A stretch of 64,000 bases of DNA from Yoonia sp. R2331 (GCF_041103235.1 NZ_JBGCUN010000002.1:557001-621000), one strand, 5' to 3'; shown: positions 1 to 8,845, counted from the first letter of the stretch. Notes: generated by a model not told the origin, from the sequence alone. Program-made: numbers and translations.

Positions 1-35
1 GCCTATGTGGTGTTCACGCAAAAAGGGTAGACACC

Positions 36-842
36 GTGACCACCAATACCAGCCGACTGACCAAGGATGGCATCCGTCTTTACGAGCCGGGCGATTTCGC
101 GGGCATGAACAAGGCAGGCCGTCTGGCGGCGCAGATTCTGGATGACATCGCGGAACACGTCTTTCCCGGCCAGACAACCGGTGTTCTTGACCAGCTGATT
201 ACAGATTGGGTCAATGCGGCGGGTGCGACATCGGCCACTATTGGCTACAAGGGGTATCAGCACGCCAGCTGCATCAGCGTCAATCATGTGGTCTGCCATG
301 GCATCCCCGGCGACAAGGTTCTCAAAGACGGCGATATCCTGAATATCGACGTTACCGTGATCGTGGATGGCTGGTTTGGCGACACCAGCCGCATGTATGT
401 TGCAGGCAACCTCAGCCGCAAGGCAGAACGTTTGATCCAGGTCACCCATGATGCCCTGATGAAGGGGATCGAAGCAGTCAAACCCGGCAATACCTTTGGC
501 GACATCGGCTATGCCATCCAGCAATACGCCGAAGGCCACCGCATGTCCGTTGTACGTGATTTCTGCGGCCACGGGCTGGGCCGTGTGTTTCACGCCCCAC
601 CCAATGTGCTGCACTATGGCCGCCCCGGTACCGGTGCGGTGTTGGAAGAGGGCATGTTCTTTACCATCGAGCCGATGATTAACCTTGGTCGCCCTGAAAC
701 TAAGGTTCTGGCCGATGATTGGACCGCGGTGACACGGGATAAATCGCTGTCTGCGCAGTTCGAACATTCTGTTGGCGTGACGGCGCAAGGTGCTGAAATC
801 TTTACACTTTCCCCCGCTGACAAGTTTCACCCCACTTATTGA
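36..842 (+). CDS. map: Type I methionine aminopeptidase
   Basis: Removes the N-terminal methionine from nascent cytosolic proteins. The 268-residue length is usual for the type I family. The five metal ligands are visible: D105 in NIDVT, D116 in FGDTS, H179 in GHGLG, E212 in IEPM and E243 in QFEHS, and H88 in CHGIPG is the family substrate-binding histidine. The start is GTG, preceded by an AAAAAGGG purine run about 9 bases upstream; the next in-frame Met is at residue 24 and would cut the N-terminal helix. A hairpin terminator follows, so the gene is probably its own transcription unit or the end of one entering from the left. Confidence 0.96.
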   Translation: MTTNTSRLTKDGIRLYEPGDFAGMNKAGRLAAQILDDIAEHVFPGQTTGVLDQLITDWVNAAGATSATIGYKGYQHASCISVNHVVCHGIPGDKVLKDGDILNIDVTVIVDGWFGDTSRMYVAGNLSRKAERLIQVTHDALMKGIEAVKPGNTFGDIGYAIQQYAEGHRMSVVRDFCGHGLGRVFHAPPNVLHYGRPGTGAVLEEGMFFTIEPMINLGRPETKVLADDWTAVTRDKSLSAQFEHSVGVTAQGAEIFTLSPADKFHPTY

Positions 843-856
843 TTTCTGATTTGCAT

Positions 857-879
857 GGGAAAGGGTCTGGCCTTTTCCC
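857..879 (+). terminator. Rho-independent terminator after map
   Basis: GGGAAAgGG pairs with CCTTTTCCC around a TCTGG loop, 15 bases after the map stop codon. The tail after the stem is only weakly T-rich (CTCTTG). Confidence 0.55.
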
Positions 880-893
880 CTCTTGCGAATGAC

Positions 894-922
894 TTGCAAC
901 TGGCGGGTTTGGGGCCTATATG
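894..922 (+). promoter_or_regulatory. Candidate sigma-70 promoter for the TRAP binding protein gene
   Basis: TTGCAA (894-899) and TATATG (917-922) are separated by 17 bases, matching a housekeeping -35/-10 pair, and lie about 60 bases upstream of the chosen start at 981. Confidence 0.4.
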
Positions 923-980
923 AGCCTTGTCGCTAGCGGTGACGCCACTCCCAATACCACGACATCAAAGGATGCACCCT

Positions 981-2033
981 ATGCAGACCCGTTTTTCGGC
1001 CGTCCTTGCGGCCACCCTCGCTTTGTCCGCAGCGCCGCTTGCCGCGCAAGAGGTTACGTTGCGCTTTCAGCACTTCGTCTCGCCTGCCAGCGCCAACCCG
1101 ACATATTTCATGCAGCCCTGGGCCGATGCGATCGAAGAACAATCAAATGGCCGCATCAAGGTTGAACTTTATCCCTTCATGCAATTGGGCGGTGCCGCGC
1201 CCAGCCAATACGACCTGATCGCTGACGGCGTGATTGACGGCGGCTGGGTAATCCCGGCCTATCAGCCCAACCGCTTCCCCGAGGCCGAGGCGATGGAACT
1301 GCCGTTCCTGACGACCAAATCCGGCGAAGAAGCATCCGCTGCCGCGTGGGAATTTACGCAAGACTATCTGATGGATGATTTTGCTGACATCCACTTGATC
1401 GCCGCCCACATGCACGGCCCCGGCATCGTGCACAAAAAGGGCGATCCGATTGCAGAGGTTGCAGATTTCGCCGGTCTGAACCTGCGCGGCCCATCGCGCC
1501 CGGCGACTTTGCTGCTGGACAAACTTGGTGCCAACCCCGTGGGCATGCCCGTGCCCGCCTTTCCAGAGGCGCTGTCAAAAGGTGTCGTGGACGGTGGTGT
1601 CATCACATGGGAAATGTCGCCCTCGCTGAAGCTGAACGAATTGACGGATAGTCACACGGATGTGGCAGGCGATCGCGCGCTGTATAACCTCTATTTCATC
1701 TGGGCGATGAACAAGGACAGCTATGCCGCGCTGCCTGATAACCTCAAGGCGGTGATTGATGCCAATTCCGGCATGATGGCCAGCCGCTGGGCTGGGCGTG
1801 CCCATGATCTGGGCGACGTGGTCGGCCGCGAGGCGATGGCCGCGGATGGCAATGCCATTGCCGAAATCAGCGCAGACCAAACGGACGCCATGAAGGCGCT
1901 GGGGGCAGAGGTCACTGCCGAATGGATTGCCGAGATGGACGCCAAGGGCTTTGACGGTGCCGCATTGGTTGAACGTGCGCAGACCGCCGTGGCCGCCCAT
2001 CTGAATACGGCAGGAACGTTTGTTAACGAGTAG
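981..2033 (+). CDS. TRAP transporter solute-binding protein, DctP family
   Basis: Periplasmic binding protein that would capture an organic acid or similar ligand and deliver it to a TRAP (DctQM) permease. The 350-residue protein begins with a Sec signal peptide ending near residue 22 (APLAAQ) and then shows the DctP fold pattern: an early RFQHF strand, WADAIEEQSNGRIKVELYP and LRGPSRPATLLLDKLGANPV. ATG 981 is chosen because it places the signal peptide at the N-terminus; ATG 972 and an upstream GTG/TTG extension are possible but add non-signal residues. No DctQ or DctM gene lies next to it, so it is an orphan binding protein here. The ligand cannot be predicted. Confidence 0.9.
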   Translation: MQTRFSAVLAATLALSAAPLAAQEVTLRFQHFVSPASANPTYFMQPWADAIEEQSNGRIKVELYPFMQLGGAAPSQYDLIADGVIDGGWVIPAYQPNRFPEAEAMELPFLTTKSGEEASAAAWEFTQDYLMDDFADIHLIAAHMHGPGIVHKKGDPIAEVADFAGLNLRGPSRPATLLLDKLGANPVGMPVPAFPEALSKGVVDGGVITWEMSPSLKLNELTDSHTDVAGDRALYNLYFIWAMNKDSYAALPDNLKAVIDANSGMMASRWAGRAHDLGDVVGREAMAADGNAIAEISADQTDAMKALGAEVTAEWIAEMDAKGFDGAALVERAQTAVAAHLNTAGTFVNE

Positions 2034-2268
2034 GCTTGTTTTGCCGCGTAACCAGTGACCTGTCGGAGGGGCCGCGTTCATCGCGGCCCTCTTCGTTTGT
2101 GTCATCCAGACGTTTCCACAGCAGTGACAACAGCGTCTCGCCCGCCAAAGGCGTGGTGCAATCGCCAATCAACACCGGCGCATCAAAGGCAACCGGCGCG
2201 GGCAGATGTAGCGCTTCTGTTTCTGCTTTGGGTTTGGCCCAGGGGCCCTGCAGGCTGGCATCGGTCAT
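2023..2268 (-). CDS. Small hypothetical protein (81 aa), doubtful
   Basis: An open frame beginning 18 bases after the HAD phosphatase stop on the same strand, so it could be the last gene of that operon. The first 55 residues (MTDASLQGPW..., then LIGDCTTPLAGETLLSLLWKRL) look like ordinary protein. The last 25 are charged and low in hydrophobics, and their DNA is the terminator hairpin of the convergent TRAP binding protein gene, with 11 bases of coding overlap. The true gene may be degraded, or its end may be read through by chance. I recognise no family. Confidence 0.35.
   Translation of the reverse strand: MTDASLQGPWAKPKAETEALHLPAPVAFDAPVLIGDCTTPLAGETLLSLLWKRLDDTNEEGRDERGPSDRSLVTRQNKPTR
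2069..2100 (+). terminator. Rho-independent terminator after the TRAP binding protein gene
   Basis: GGGCCGCG (2069-2076) pairs perfectly with CGCGGCCC (2082-2089) around TTCAT, followed by TCTTCGTTTGT. It lies 36 bases after the stop codon at 2033. Confidence 0.75.
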
Positions 2269-2286
2269 GGGATCAGCCTAGCGCTG

Positions 2287-2928
2287 TCAGTCCAACCCGA
2301 TCAACCCCGGCACCTGTGCCATGTCCGTGAACCCGGTGACTTCGCCCTTGGCCCGCGCCAGCCCGCCATCCGCCACATAGGCCAGCGCGCGCACCTTTGC
2401 GGCCTGCGCAGCTAACCACCCGGCGGGCATGTCGTCGATCATCACGGTCTGCGCCGGGTCCGCGCCGACAATCCGCATTGCATGCAGCAACATGCCCGGC
2501 TTTGGCTTCGCCTCGTGCTGCTCGCGGCTGTAGATGCGGCCATGCAGCCGGTCCCACAGGCCCGATGGCCCCAAAGAGATCTCCATCTTGGCCATTGGTC
2601 CGTTCGAGGCGACAGCAACAGCGATCCCGCGCGCCTCTAGCAGGTCCAGCAGGTCGATCACACCGGGGATCACCGGCACGCCCGCCCGAAGCGCAGCAAA
2701 GACCCGGTCATAGACGTGATCCAGCCAGTCGCCCGGTAAATCGGCACCCATCTGAATGGCGGTGTCCATCACACCCTGCATCGTGCCGCCCGCAAACAGC
2801 TTGTGAACATCCGATGCGGCCACATCCAATCCGCGTTGCTGCAACTCATCCGACAGGATGCGATCCGTCACCGGCTCTGTGTCCACAAGCACACCGTCGC
2901 AGTCAAAAATCACCAGTTTCGGGGTCAT
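2287..2928 (-). CDS. HAD-IA family hydrolase (phosphoglycolate phosphatase / beta-phosphoglucomutase-like)
   Basis: A cytosolic 213-residue haloacid-dehalogenase phosphatase. All four HAD motifs are present: D9 and D11 in FDCDGVLVDTE, S108-N109 in VASNGP, K143 in KPKP, and D165-D166 in MIDDMP. The helical cap between residues 15 and 85 is the alpha-type of subclass I, as in sugar-phosphate phosphatases. ATG 2928 is set by the ATGA overlap with the rsmD stop codon, so the two genes are translationally coupled. The substrate cannot be assigned from sequence. Confidence 0.88.
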   Translation of the reverse strand: MTPKLVIFDCDGVLVDTEPVTDRILSDELQQRGLDVAASDVHKLFAGGTMQGVMDTAIQMGADLPGDWLDHVYDRVFAALRAGVPVIPGVIDLLDLLEARGIAVAVASNGPMAKMEISLGPSGLWDRLHGRIYSREQHEAKPKPGMLLHAMRIVGADPAQTVMIDDMPAGWLAAQAAKVRALAYVADGGLARAKGEVTGFTDMAQVPGLIGLD

Positions 2929-3479
2929 GTTTCTGCCCTTAAGAAAGTCATATGGGTATCGCCATAGCGGCGCTGATCCAGCATCTCGAACCCGCTCGGG
3001 GCCAACTGCGGCGAAGCCTCTTCCCAGACAATCAACGCGCCCGAGGCGATCCAACCACGCGCAGCCAGCAGCGCCTTGGCCCCCAGGTCTTGCCCATATG
3101 GCGGATCAAGAAAGATCAGATCACAAGGCGCATCTGCGGGTGGCAGGCCATCGGCGATGACGCTTAACACCGTGCACGCATCCGCCCGGCGCAACTTGGC
3201 GATATTGGCGTGGATCAGCTTTTGCGCCGCGCGCCCGTTGTCGACAAATGTCACATGCGCCGCCCCGCGGGACAGCGCTTCAAGCCCCAGCGCGCCAGTG
3301 CCTGCAAACAGATCAAGCACACGCGCGCCGCTGATCGGGTCGCGAAACCGTCCACCCTGCAAAACGTTGAACAGGCTCTCGCGGACACGGTCCGTTGTGG
3401 GCCGCAAATGGGCCGCCGCGTCGCCTTTGCCCACAGGCGTCAGCGCCGTGCCGCGATGTGTGCCTGCGATGATCCTCAC
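2925..3479 (-). CDS. rsmD: 16S rRNA (guanine(966)-N(2))-methyltransferase RsmD
   Basis: Methylates G966 of 16S rRNA during small-subunit maturation. The 184-residue protein has the family start MRIIAGTHRG, the SAM-binding loop LDLFAGTGALGLEALSRG (about 55-72) and the catalytic DPPY tetrad (125-128) for exocyclic-amine methylation. It starts with GTG at 3479, overlapping the stop of the upstream flavoprotein gene (GTGA), and its own stop overlaps the HAD phosphatase start. The three genes form one overlapping leftward operon. Confidence 0.94.
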   Translation of the reverse strand: MRIIAGTHRGTALTPVGKGDAAAHLRPTTDRVRESLFNVLQGGRFRDPISGARVLDLFAGTGALGLEALSRGAAHVTFVDNGRAAQKLIHANIAKLRRADACTVLSVIADGLPPADAPCDLIFLDPPYGQDLGAKALLAARGWIASGALIVWEEASPQLAPSGFEMLDQRRYGDTHMTFLRAET

Positions 3480-4690
3480 GCGCGCAACAGCGCCTTCATA
3501 TCGGTGGCGGGGTCGGCAATGACCGACGCCGCGGGCGACCTACCGCCTTCGATCAGGCGCTTGCCGACCATGTAATTGCGCGGATCGTTCATGGCATCCA
3601 CGGCGATCAGCTGATCCCCCTTGTAATACCAATGGCTCTGACTGCCCGCCGCCTCACCCTTGCGCACCACGACGTCGGTATAGCCAATGTTCAGCCCGGC
3701 GATCTGCAGTTTGCAGTCGTATTGATCCGACCAGAACCACGGTTTGGGCTGATAAGGGATAGCGCGCCCAAGGATATTCAGCGCAGCATTCTCGGCCTGA
3801 TCAATCGCGTTGCCGACGCTTTCAACGCGCACGCGCGTGCCGTCAAACAAGCAGGACGCACAATCGCCCGCAGCCCAGATATGCGGATCGCTGGTGCGGC
3901 TATGCGCATCGCAAGAAATTCCGTTGTCAATGGTCAGACCAGCCGCCTCTGCCAGTGTGACCGCAGGGTTAATGCCGACGCCGACGATGGCAAAGTCGAG
4001 GTCCAGTATCGTGCCGTCTGACAGTTCTGCCCCGGTCAGTGCATCAGTCCCAATCAGGCGGGTCAGGCCAACGCCTTCGCGGACGTCCACGCCATGTGCT
4101 TGATGCAAGGCGCGGAAATAGGCCGAGGTTTGAGGCGCTGCGACACGTTGCAGAATGCGGTCCGCCATTTCGACCAGCGTCACTTGAACGCCACGCTTGG
4201 CGGCCACGGCAGCGGCCTCAAGCCCGATATAGCCACCGCCGATGATCAGCGCCCGCGCGCCATCGCGGAACGCCGGGGCCATCGCGTCGGCATCTTTCAA
4301 ATCACGCACAGTGAACACATTGTCCAGCATCCCACCAATGCTGGCGGGCAGTGTGCGTGGATGGGCGCCTGTGGTCAGGGCCAGCGCATCATAAGCCACA
4401 ACGCTGTCGTCGCTCAGCGTGATTTGCCGGTTGGCGGTATCAATGGCCACTGCGCGCGTCGCGAGCCGCAGATCAATGTCTTGCTCGGCATAATAACTTT
4501 CAGGCCGCAAATACAGACGCTCTTCGGCCATCTCGCCCAGCAGATAGGCCTTGGACAGTGGCGGGCGCTGGTAGGGTGGTACAGCCTCGCCACCGATCAG
4601 CGTAATCTTGCCCGCAAACCCTTCGCTGCGCAGCTTGGCTGTCAGCGATGCACCGGCCTGACCGGCCCCAATGACGACGACATGTTGCAT
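3476..4690 (-). CDS. FAD-dependent NAD(P)H:ferredoxin reductase-like oxidoreductase
   Basis: A 404-residue flavoprotein resembling the ferredoxin or rhodocoxin reductases that feed electrons to P450 and dioxygenase systems. An N-terminal FAD dinucleotide-binding GAGQAG (8-13) is followed by PPYQRPPLSKAYL, typical of this subgroup; a second Rossmann motif GGGYIGLEAA (about residue 152) binds NAD(P)H, and a C-terminal WAAGDCA is the third FAD contact. No ferredoxin, P450 or oxygenase gene is near, so the partner is unknown. It heads the rsmD-HAD operon and is divergent from the peroxiredoxin gene with 75 bases between starts. Confidence 0.88.
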   Translation of the reverse strand: MQHVVVIGAGQAGASLTAKLRSEGFAGKITLIGGEAVPPYQRPPLSKAYLLGEMAEERLYLRPESYYAEQDIDLRLATRAVAIDTANRQITLSDDSVVAYDALALTTGAHPRTLPASIGGMLDNVFTVRDLKDADAMAPAFRDGARALIIGGGYIGLEAAAVAAKRGVQVTLVEMADRILQRVAAPQTSAYFRALHQAHGVDVREGVGLTRLIGTDALTGAELSDGTILDLDFAIVGVGINPAVTLAEAAGLTIDNGISCDAHSRTSDPHIWAAGDCASCLFDGTRVRVESVGNAIDQAENAALNILGRAIPYQPKPWFWSDQYDCKLQIAGLNIGYTDVVVRKGEAAGSQSHWYYKGDQLIAVDAMNDPRNYMVGKRLIEGGRSPAASVIADPATDMKALLRA

Positions 4691-4765
4691 GGTGTCTTTC
4701 CCTTGTCTTGGCGGACCCTATATTCTCGCGGGGAATGGATGCAAATGTCTAAAAGGAACCACGAC

Positions 4766-5254
4766 ATGACAATCACCATTGGCGACACACTGCCCGATGC
4801 CACCGTCTTGCACATGGGTGCAGAGGGGCCAGAAGCCGTGCAAATGGCCGAGAAACTCAAGGGCCGCAAAGTTGTGATCTTTGGCTTGCCCGGTGCCTTT
4901 ACCGGCACCTGCACAACCGCGCATGTCCCCAGCTTCATGCGCACGCGCGACCAATTTGCCGCCAAAGGCGTGGACGAGGTGATCTGTATCGCCGTCAACG
5001 ACCCCTTCGTGATGAAAGCCTGGGCCGATGCCACGGGTGCAGCGGCGGCGGGTATCACCATGCTAGGGGACGCTGAAAGCGCCTTCACCAAAGCCATCGG
5101 CATGAACTTTTCAGCCGGACCCGTCGGCTTTGTGGATCGGTCCAAGCGCTTTGCGCTTTATGCCGAAGACGGGGTGGTCAAGGTGCTGAACGCTGAAAGC
5201 AACCCCGGCGAATGCGAGATCTCTGCAGGCGAAACCCTGCTGGCCCAAATCTGA
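4766..5254 (+). CDS. Peroxiredoxin, Prx5/AhpC-TSA type
   Basis: Thiol peroxidase of 162 residues that reduces hydrogen peroxide and organic hydroperoxides. The peroxidatic cysteine is C49 in PGAFTGTC, the Prx5 form of PxxxTxxC, and a second cysteine near the C-terminus (NPGECEIS) could resolve it or be reduced by glutathione or glutaredoxin. ATG 4766 is preceded by AAAAGGAACC; upstream frame-open DNA is antisense to the divergent flavoprotein gene and is not coding for this protein. No fused glutaredoxin domain is present. A strong terminator follows. Confidence 0.93.
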   Translation: MTITIGDTLPDATVLHMGAEGPEAVQMAEKLKGRKVVIFGLPGAFTGTCTTAHVPSFMRTRDQFAAKGVDEVICIAVNDPFVMKAWADATGAAAAGITMLGDAESAFTKAIGMNFSAGPVGFVDRSKRFALYAEDGVVKVLNAESNPGECEISAGETLLAQI

Positions 5255-5260
5255 AACTGA

Positions 5261-5287
5261 AAAGGCCGGGGTAAATCCCGGCCTTTT
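5261..5287. terminator. Bidirectional terminator between the peroxiredoxin gene and mscS
   Basis: AAAGGCCGGG (5261-5270) and CCCGGCCTTTT (5277-5287) form a stem with a 6-base loop, flanked by A and T runs, so it can act for both convergent genes. Confidence 0.85.
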
Positions 5288-5289
5288 GA

Positions 5290-6138
5290 TCATTCGGCGT
5301 TCACGTTGACGATGGTGCGCGTCGGGAACGGAATGTCGACCCCGGCCTGATCCAGCGCCTCTTTCACCTGCCGTTTCATATCCGCTTGATAGGCAAAATA
5401 GTCGCTGCGCGCACACCAGACCCGCACCAGAAAATCGACAGAGCTGGCATTGAGGTTGTTGACCTGAATGAACGGCTCTGGGTCGGTTTTACTGCGCGGA
5501 TCGGCCATAATCGTATCGCGGATAACCTGTTCGGCAGTGGCAAGGTTTGCGCCGTATCCGACACCAAATGTCCATTCCGCGCGGCGCGTGTCATAGATCG
5601 AATAATTGGTGATCGTATTGCCCCAGACCTGTGCGTTGGGGATGATGATCTGCACGTTGTCGATGCTGGCCAGTTCGGTGAAATTCAGTGTGATATCCTT
5701 GATCGTCCCCATCTCGCCGTTGACAGCAACAAAGTCGCCCAGCTTGATCGGGCGGAAGAAGATGATCATCACACCCGCTGCCACATTCGACAGCGTTCCT
5801 TGCAAGGCCAGACCAATCGCAAGACCTGCCGCACCGATGACTGCAACGATGGATGTCGTCTGAATGCCAAAGGTGTTCAGCACAAACAAAAATGCAAAGC
5901 CGATCACCACATAGCGGATGATATTGCCCAGAAAGTTAAAGAGCGTCGGATCAAGGTGATCGTGCTTTTCACCCAAACCCCGCACCCTGCGGCTCAGCCA
6001 TCCACCAATGACAAAGCCCACGAACAGGATCGCAATCGCGGCCAGCACATTGCCCAGCAACGATACCAGAAATTCGAGCGTCAGTAGGTCCATGATCGAC
6101 TTGCCGTCGATGATCTCTGTATTCAGTAACGTGTTCAT
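5290..6138 (-). CDS. mscS: Small-conductance mechanosensitive channel, MscS family
   Basis: An inner-membrane tension-gated channel of 282 residues that releases solutes on osmotic downshock, the size of minimal MscS. Three N-terminal hydrophobic segments lie at about 17-47, 70-92 and 97-130. The third has the glycine/alanine-rich pore helix (AVIGAAGLAIGLALQG) followed by FFRPIKLGDFV, the hallmark link to the beta domain. The rest is the cytoplasmic vestibule. The start ATG abuts the stop codon of the pterin dehydratase gene, indicating one transcript. Confidence 0.93.
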   Translation of the reverse strand: MNTLLNTEIIDGKSIMDLLTLEFLVSLLGNVLAAIAILFVGFVIGGWLSRRVRGLGEKHDHLDPTLFNFLGNIIRYVVIGFAFLFVLNTFGIQTTSIVAVIGAAGLAIGLALQGTLSNVAAGVMIIFFRPIKLGDFVAVNGEMGTIKDITLNFTELASIDNVQIIIPNAQVWGNTITNYSIYDTRRAEWTFGVGYGANLATAEQVIRDTIMADPRSKTDPEPFIQVNNLNASSVDFLVRVWCARSDYFAYQADMKRQVKEALDQAGVDIPFPTRTIVNVNAE

Positions 6139-6423
6139 CTATCCGGCCAGCGCGTCCATTTTCGTTGCCAATTTGGCGTCCAGCGCGCTCAAACCACCGG
6201 TGTCGTGTGTGGTCAAGACCACCTCAACCGTCTTGTAAACATTTGACCATTCGGGGTGATGGTTCAGCTTTTCCGCCCAGATCGCGGATTGGGTCATAAA
6301 GCCGAACGCCTCGACAAAGTTCTTGAAGACAAAGGTTTTTTGGATCGCATCGCGCCCCTCGACCATGGTCCAGCCAGCATCCATCAGGGCCGTGCGGCCC
6401 GCGTCATCCAATGCGTCGGTCAT
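6139..6423 (-). CDS. phhB: 4a-hydroxytetrahydrobiopterin dehydratase (pterin-4a-carbinolamine dehydratase)
   Basis: A 94-residue cytosolic enzyme that dehydrates 4a-hydroxytetrahydrobiopterin to recycle the pterin cofactor of aromatic amino acid hydroxylases. The catalytic signature is H55-H56-P-E-W59, with a further histidine at 73 in TTHDTGGLS. No phenylalanine hydroxylase (phhA) is adjacent; the enzyme may serve molybdopterin-related or other pterin chemistry instead, as proposed for orphan members. Its start overlaps the upstream acyltransferase stop by 4 bases and its stop abuts mscS. Confidence 0.93.
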   Translation of the reverse strand: MTDALDDAGRTALMDAGWTMVEGRDAIQKTFVFKNFVEAFGFMTQSAIWAEKLNHHPEWSNVYKTVEVVLTTHDTGGLSALDAKLATKMDALAG

Positions 6424-7604
6424 TGTTGTTCCTCTCTGTTGTCCTTGCGAAATGGGCCGTAGCTGGTGAGCACCTCGATTTCGTGGTCAATCGCGTCGCG
6501 CTCGGCTTCAAGATAGCGCGCGACGGCATCGCGGAAACCGGGGTCGGCGAACCAATGCACCGAATGCGTGGTCACGGGCAAATAGCCGCGCGCCAGCTTG
6601 TGTTCGCCTTGCGCGCCCGCCTCGACCCGCTGCATGCCCTGCGCGATGGCAAAGTCGATGGCTTGATAATAACACAGCTCAAAATGCAGCGCCGGGTGAT
6701 GCGCGGTGCAGCCCCAATAGCGCCCGTAAAGCGTGTCGCGCCCGATCATGTTCAGCGCCCCTGCGACGGGCACGCCGTCTTCCAGTGCCAGAACCAGCAG
6801 GATGTCTTCGCGCAAATGGGCATGCGCTTCTTCAAAGAACGCGCGGGTCAGATAGGGCGTGCCCCACTTCCGATTGCCGGTGTCCTGATAAAATTGCCAA
6901 AAGTCATCCCAGTGCTGCGGTTGGATGGCGTCGCCAGTCAGTTGCACGATCTCGCCCCCAAACCCCTGCGCCTGGCTGCGTTCTTTGCGGAGGTTCTTGC
7001 GCTTGCGGCTGGACAGATCGGCCAGAAAGCCCTCGAAATCGGCATAGCCGTTGTTTTCCCAATGAAACTGCTGCCCTGTGCGGTGCAACAGACCCATCTC
7101 TGACGCCGCCAGCGCCTCTGCCTCGGTGCAGAATGTCGCGTGGACCGACGACAGTTCATTGTCGCTGGCGATCTGCACTGCTCCTTGCACCAGCGCGCCC
7201 ATGCCCACTGCTTCGAACCCCGGACGTGTCAGAAACCTGCGGCCTGTGGCGGGCGTGAACGGCACTGCGATCTGCAATTTCGGGTAATAGCGCCCGCCTG
7301 CGTTTTCATAGGCATGGGCCCAGTTGTGATCAAAGATATATTCGCCCTGACTGTGCCCCTTGGCATAAAGCGGGGCCACGGCGATGACCTGCCCGTCAAC
7401 CTTTGCTTCCAGATAGCGCGGCTGCCAGCCGCTGCCGGGGCCAACCGATCCGCTGTCCTCAAGCGCCTTGAGAAAGCGATACGTTGTGAACGGATCAATA
7501 GCGCGACCCTCACCTGCCTCGGGACAGGCGCAGGCATCCCAGTCGCGGGCAGCTATGCCGTCCAGCGTGGGATGGGCTGACACTTCGATGGGTGCGTCCG
7601 TCAT
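6420..7604 (-). CDS. GNAT-fold acyltransferase of the DUF482 (peptidogalycan/FemAB-like) family
   Basis: A 394-residue cytosolic protein with the pattern of the DUF482 family, a double-GNAT fold related to FemAB aminoacyltransferases. Recognisable stretches are [17 protein letters not shown], the [16 protein letters not shown] segment, [10 protein letters not shown], and the C-terminal [16 protein letters not shown] with [13 protein letters not shown]. The substrate is unknown; a role in lipid or wall acylation has been suggested for the family. It overlaps phhB by 4 bases, so it leads the phhB-mscS transcript. Confidence 0.85.
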   Translation of the reverse strand: MTDAPIEVSAHPTLDGIAARDWDACACPEAGEGRAIDPFTTYRFLKALEDSGSVGPGSGWQPRYLEAKVDGQVIAVAPLYAKGHSQGEYIFDHNWAHAYENAGGRYYPKLQIAVPFTPATGRRFLTRPGFEAVGMGALVQGAVQIASDNELSSVHATFCTEAEALAASEMGLLHRTGQQFHWENNGYADFEGFLADLSSRKRKNLRKERSQAQGFGGEIVQLTGDAIQPQHWDDFWQFYQDTGNRKWGTPYLTRAFFEEAHAHLREDILLVLALEDGVPVAGALNMIGRDTLYGRYWGCTAHHPALHFELCYYQAIDFAIAQGMQRVEAGAQGEHKLARGYLPVTTHSVHWFADPGFRDAVARYLEAERDAIDHEIEVLTSYGPFRKDNREEQQ

Positions 7605-7634
7605 GCGCCTAACCTGTGCGCGATGCGCCGGCGG

Positions 7635-8387
7635 TCAAGCCGCATATCCCTCAAACGTGATATTGTCGGCCACTTTTCGGGCTGCGGCCTCAACTTCGGC
7701 TGAGCGGACCGTCCAGCACAACACCTGCGCGCCCTGCGCCTTGAGTTCGGCAATCCGGGGCGACGCAAGATCATTCACATTGTGGCTGACAAAGCAGGCA
7801 TCCACGGCGTCATAATCGGGAATACTGGCCAGCCGACGGCGGGTGCCTTCGGGGATGGTCGGCCAATCGCGCGCATTGAAGGGATCGGTCACTAGACCGC
7901 GAGGTACATCGGGCAACAGCCCGGCCATTTCTGCGATGTGATGCGGGTTGAACGACATCACAGCGACATCGCCCTCATAGCCTTTCAACAGTTTGGCAAT
8001 CGCGCGCTTTAACCCGCCGATTTGCGGGCCAAGGCTGCCATCCTGGTCCTTGACCTCGATCAGCAGCGGCACGGCCCCGGCAACAAGTTCCATGACCTCT
8101 TTCAATGTCGGGATTGTCCCGGCATCGTCGGTCAGGCCAATCTTGCACAGCTCTTCGGCTTTGTGCTGTGCGATGGCTCCTTTGAAAGCCGTCAGGCGGG
8201 ACAGGTCGTAGTCATGAAACACCATCGGCACCAGATCGCGGGACGCCTGAATATCAATTTCGATGCCATAGCCCGCGTCGACCGCAGCCTTGATCGAGGC
8301 CAGACTGTTTTCGACGCGCCCCGCGGCGCGGTCGTGCAGGCCGCGATGGGCGATCGGGCGTTCCAGAAAGGCAGGGGGAAGGGTCAT
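7635..8387 (-). CDS. Glycerophosphodiester phosphodiesterase
   Basis: A 250-residue GDPD-family TIM barrel expected to hydrolyse glycerophosphodiesters to an alcohol and glycerol-3-phosphate. The motifs are IAHRGLHD near the N-terminus with the catalytic histidine, then GIEIDIQASRD with metal-binding acidic residues, VFHDYDLSRLT with the second catalytic histidine, and LLIEVKDQ. There is no signal peptide, so it should act in the cytosol, as in lipid turnover. It overlaps the RidA gene by 4 bases. Confidence 0.91.
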   Translation of the reverse strand: MTLPPAFLERPIAHRGLHDRAAGRVENSLASIKAAVDAGYGIEIDIQASRDLVPMVFHDYDLSRLTAFKGAIAQHKAEELCKIGLTDDAGTIPTLKEVMELVAGAVPLLIEVKDQDGSLGPQIGGLKRAIAKLLKGYEGDVAVMSFNPHHIAEMAGLLPDVPRGLVTDPFNARDWPTIPEGTRRRLASIPDYDAVDACFVSHNVNDLASPRIAELKAQGAQVLCWTVRSAEVEAAARKVADNITFEGYAA

Positions 8388-8845
8388 GCGATTTCAAAGA
8401 TGCCTTCGATTTCGACCGTCACACCCAGCGGCAGCGACGCGGCGCTGACGGCTGACCGCGCGTGGCGCCCCTTGTCGCCCAAGGCTGCGACCAGAAAATC
8501 AGACGCGCCGTTGATGACCTTGGGTTGTTCGGTGAAGTCGGCAGTCGAATTGACAAAGCCCACCAATTTGACGACCCGCACCAGCCGGTCGATATCTCCC
8601 CCGCAGGCCGCCTTGAGCTGCGCCAACAGGCTGATCGCACAGGTCTTGGCCGCCGCTGCCCCGTCTTCTACGCTGACACCGTCGCCCAGCTTTCCGGTTA
8701 GCAGTCCATCGGCATTGGCCGAGATTTGGCCCGAGACATAGACCGTGTTACCGGTCACGACAAAGGGCACGTAGTTTGCGGCGGGGGCAGGTGCGTCCGG
8801 CAGGGTGACACCCAGTTCCGAAAGGCGGGATTCGATGGCGGACAT
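8384..8845 (-). CDS. RidA family protein (enamine/imine deaminase)
   Basis: A 153-residue YjgF/RidA member; this family hydrolyses reactive enamine or imine intermediates such as 2-aminoacrylate, to protect PLP enzymes. VYVSGQIS is near the N-terminus, and the C-terminal GRHARSAVSAASLPLGVTVE segment contains the conserved arginine and the glutamate of the active site. At 153 residues it belongs to the longer RidA subgroup with an N-terminal SAIESRLSELG helix. ATG 8845 is supported by AAGGAG nine bases upstream. Confidence 0.92.
   Translation of the reverse strand: MSAIESRLSELGVTLPDAPAPAANYVPFVVTGNTVYVSGQISANADGLLTGKLGDGVSVEDGAAAAKTCAISLLAQLKAACGGDIDRLVRVVKLVGFVNSTADFTEQPKVINGASDFLVAALGDKGRHARSAVSAASLPLGVTVEIEGIFEIA

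Noticed and set aside
4094-4765. N-terminal extension of the peroxiredoxin
   Set aside because: It lies antisense to the flavoprotein gene; the family start and ribosome-binding site sit at 4766.
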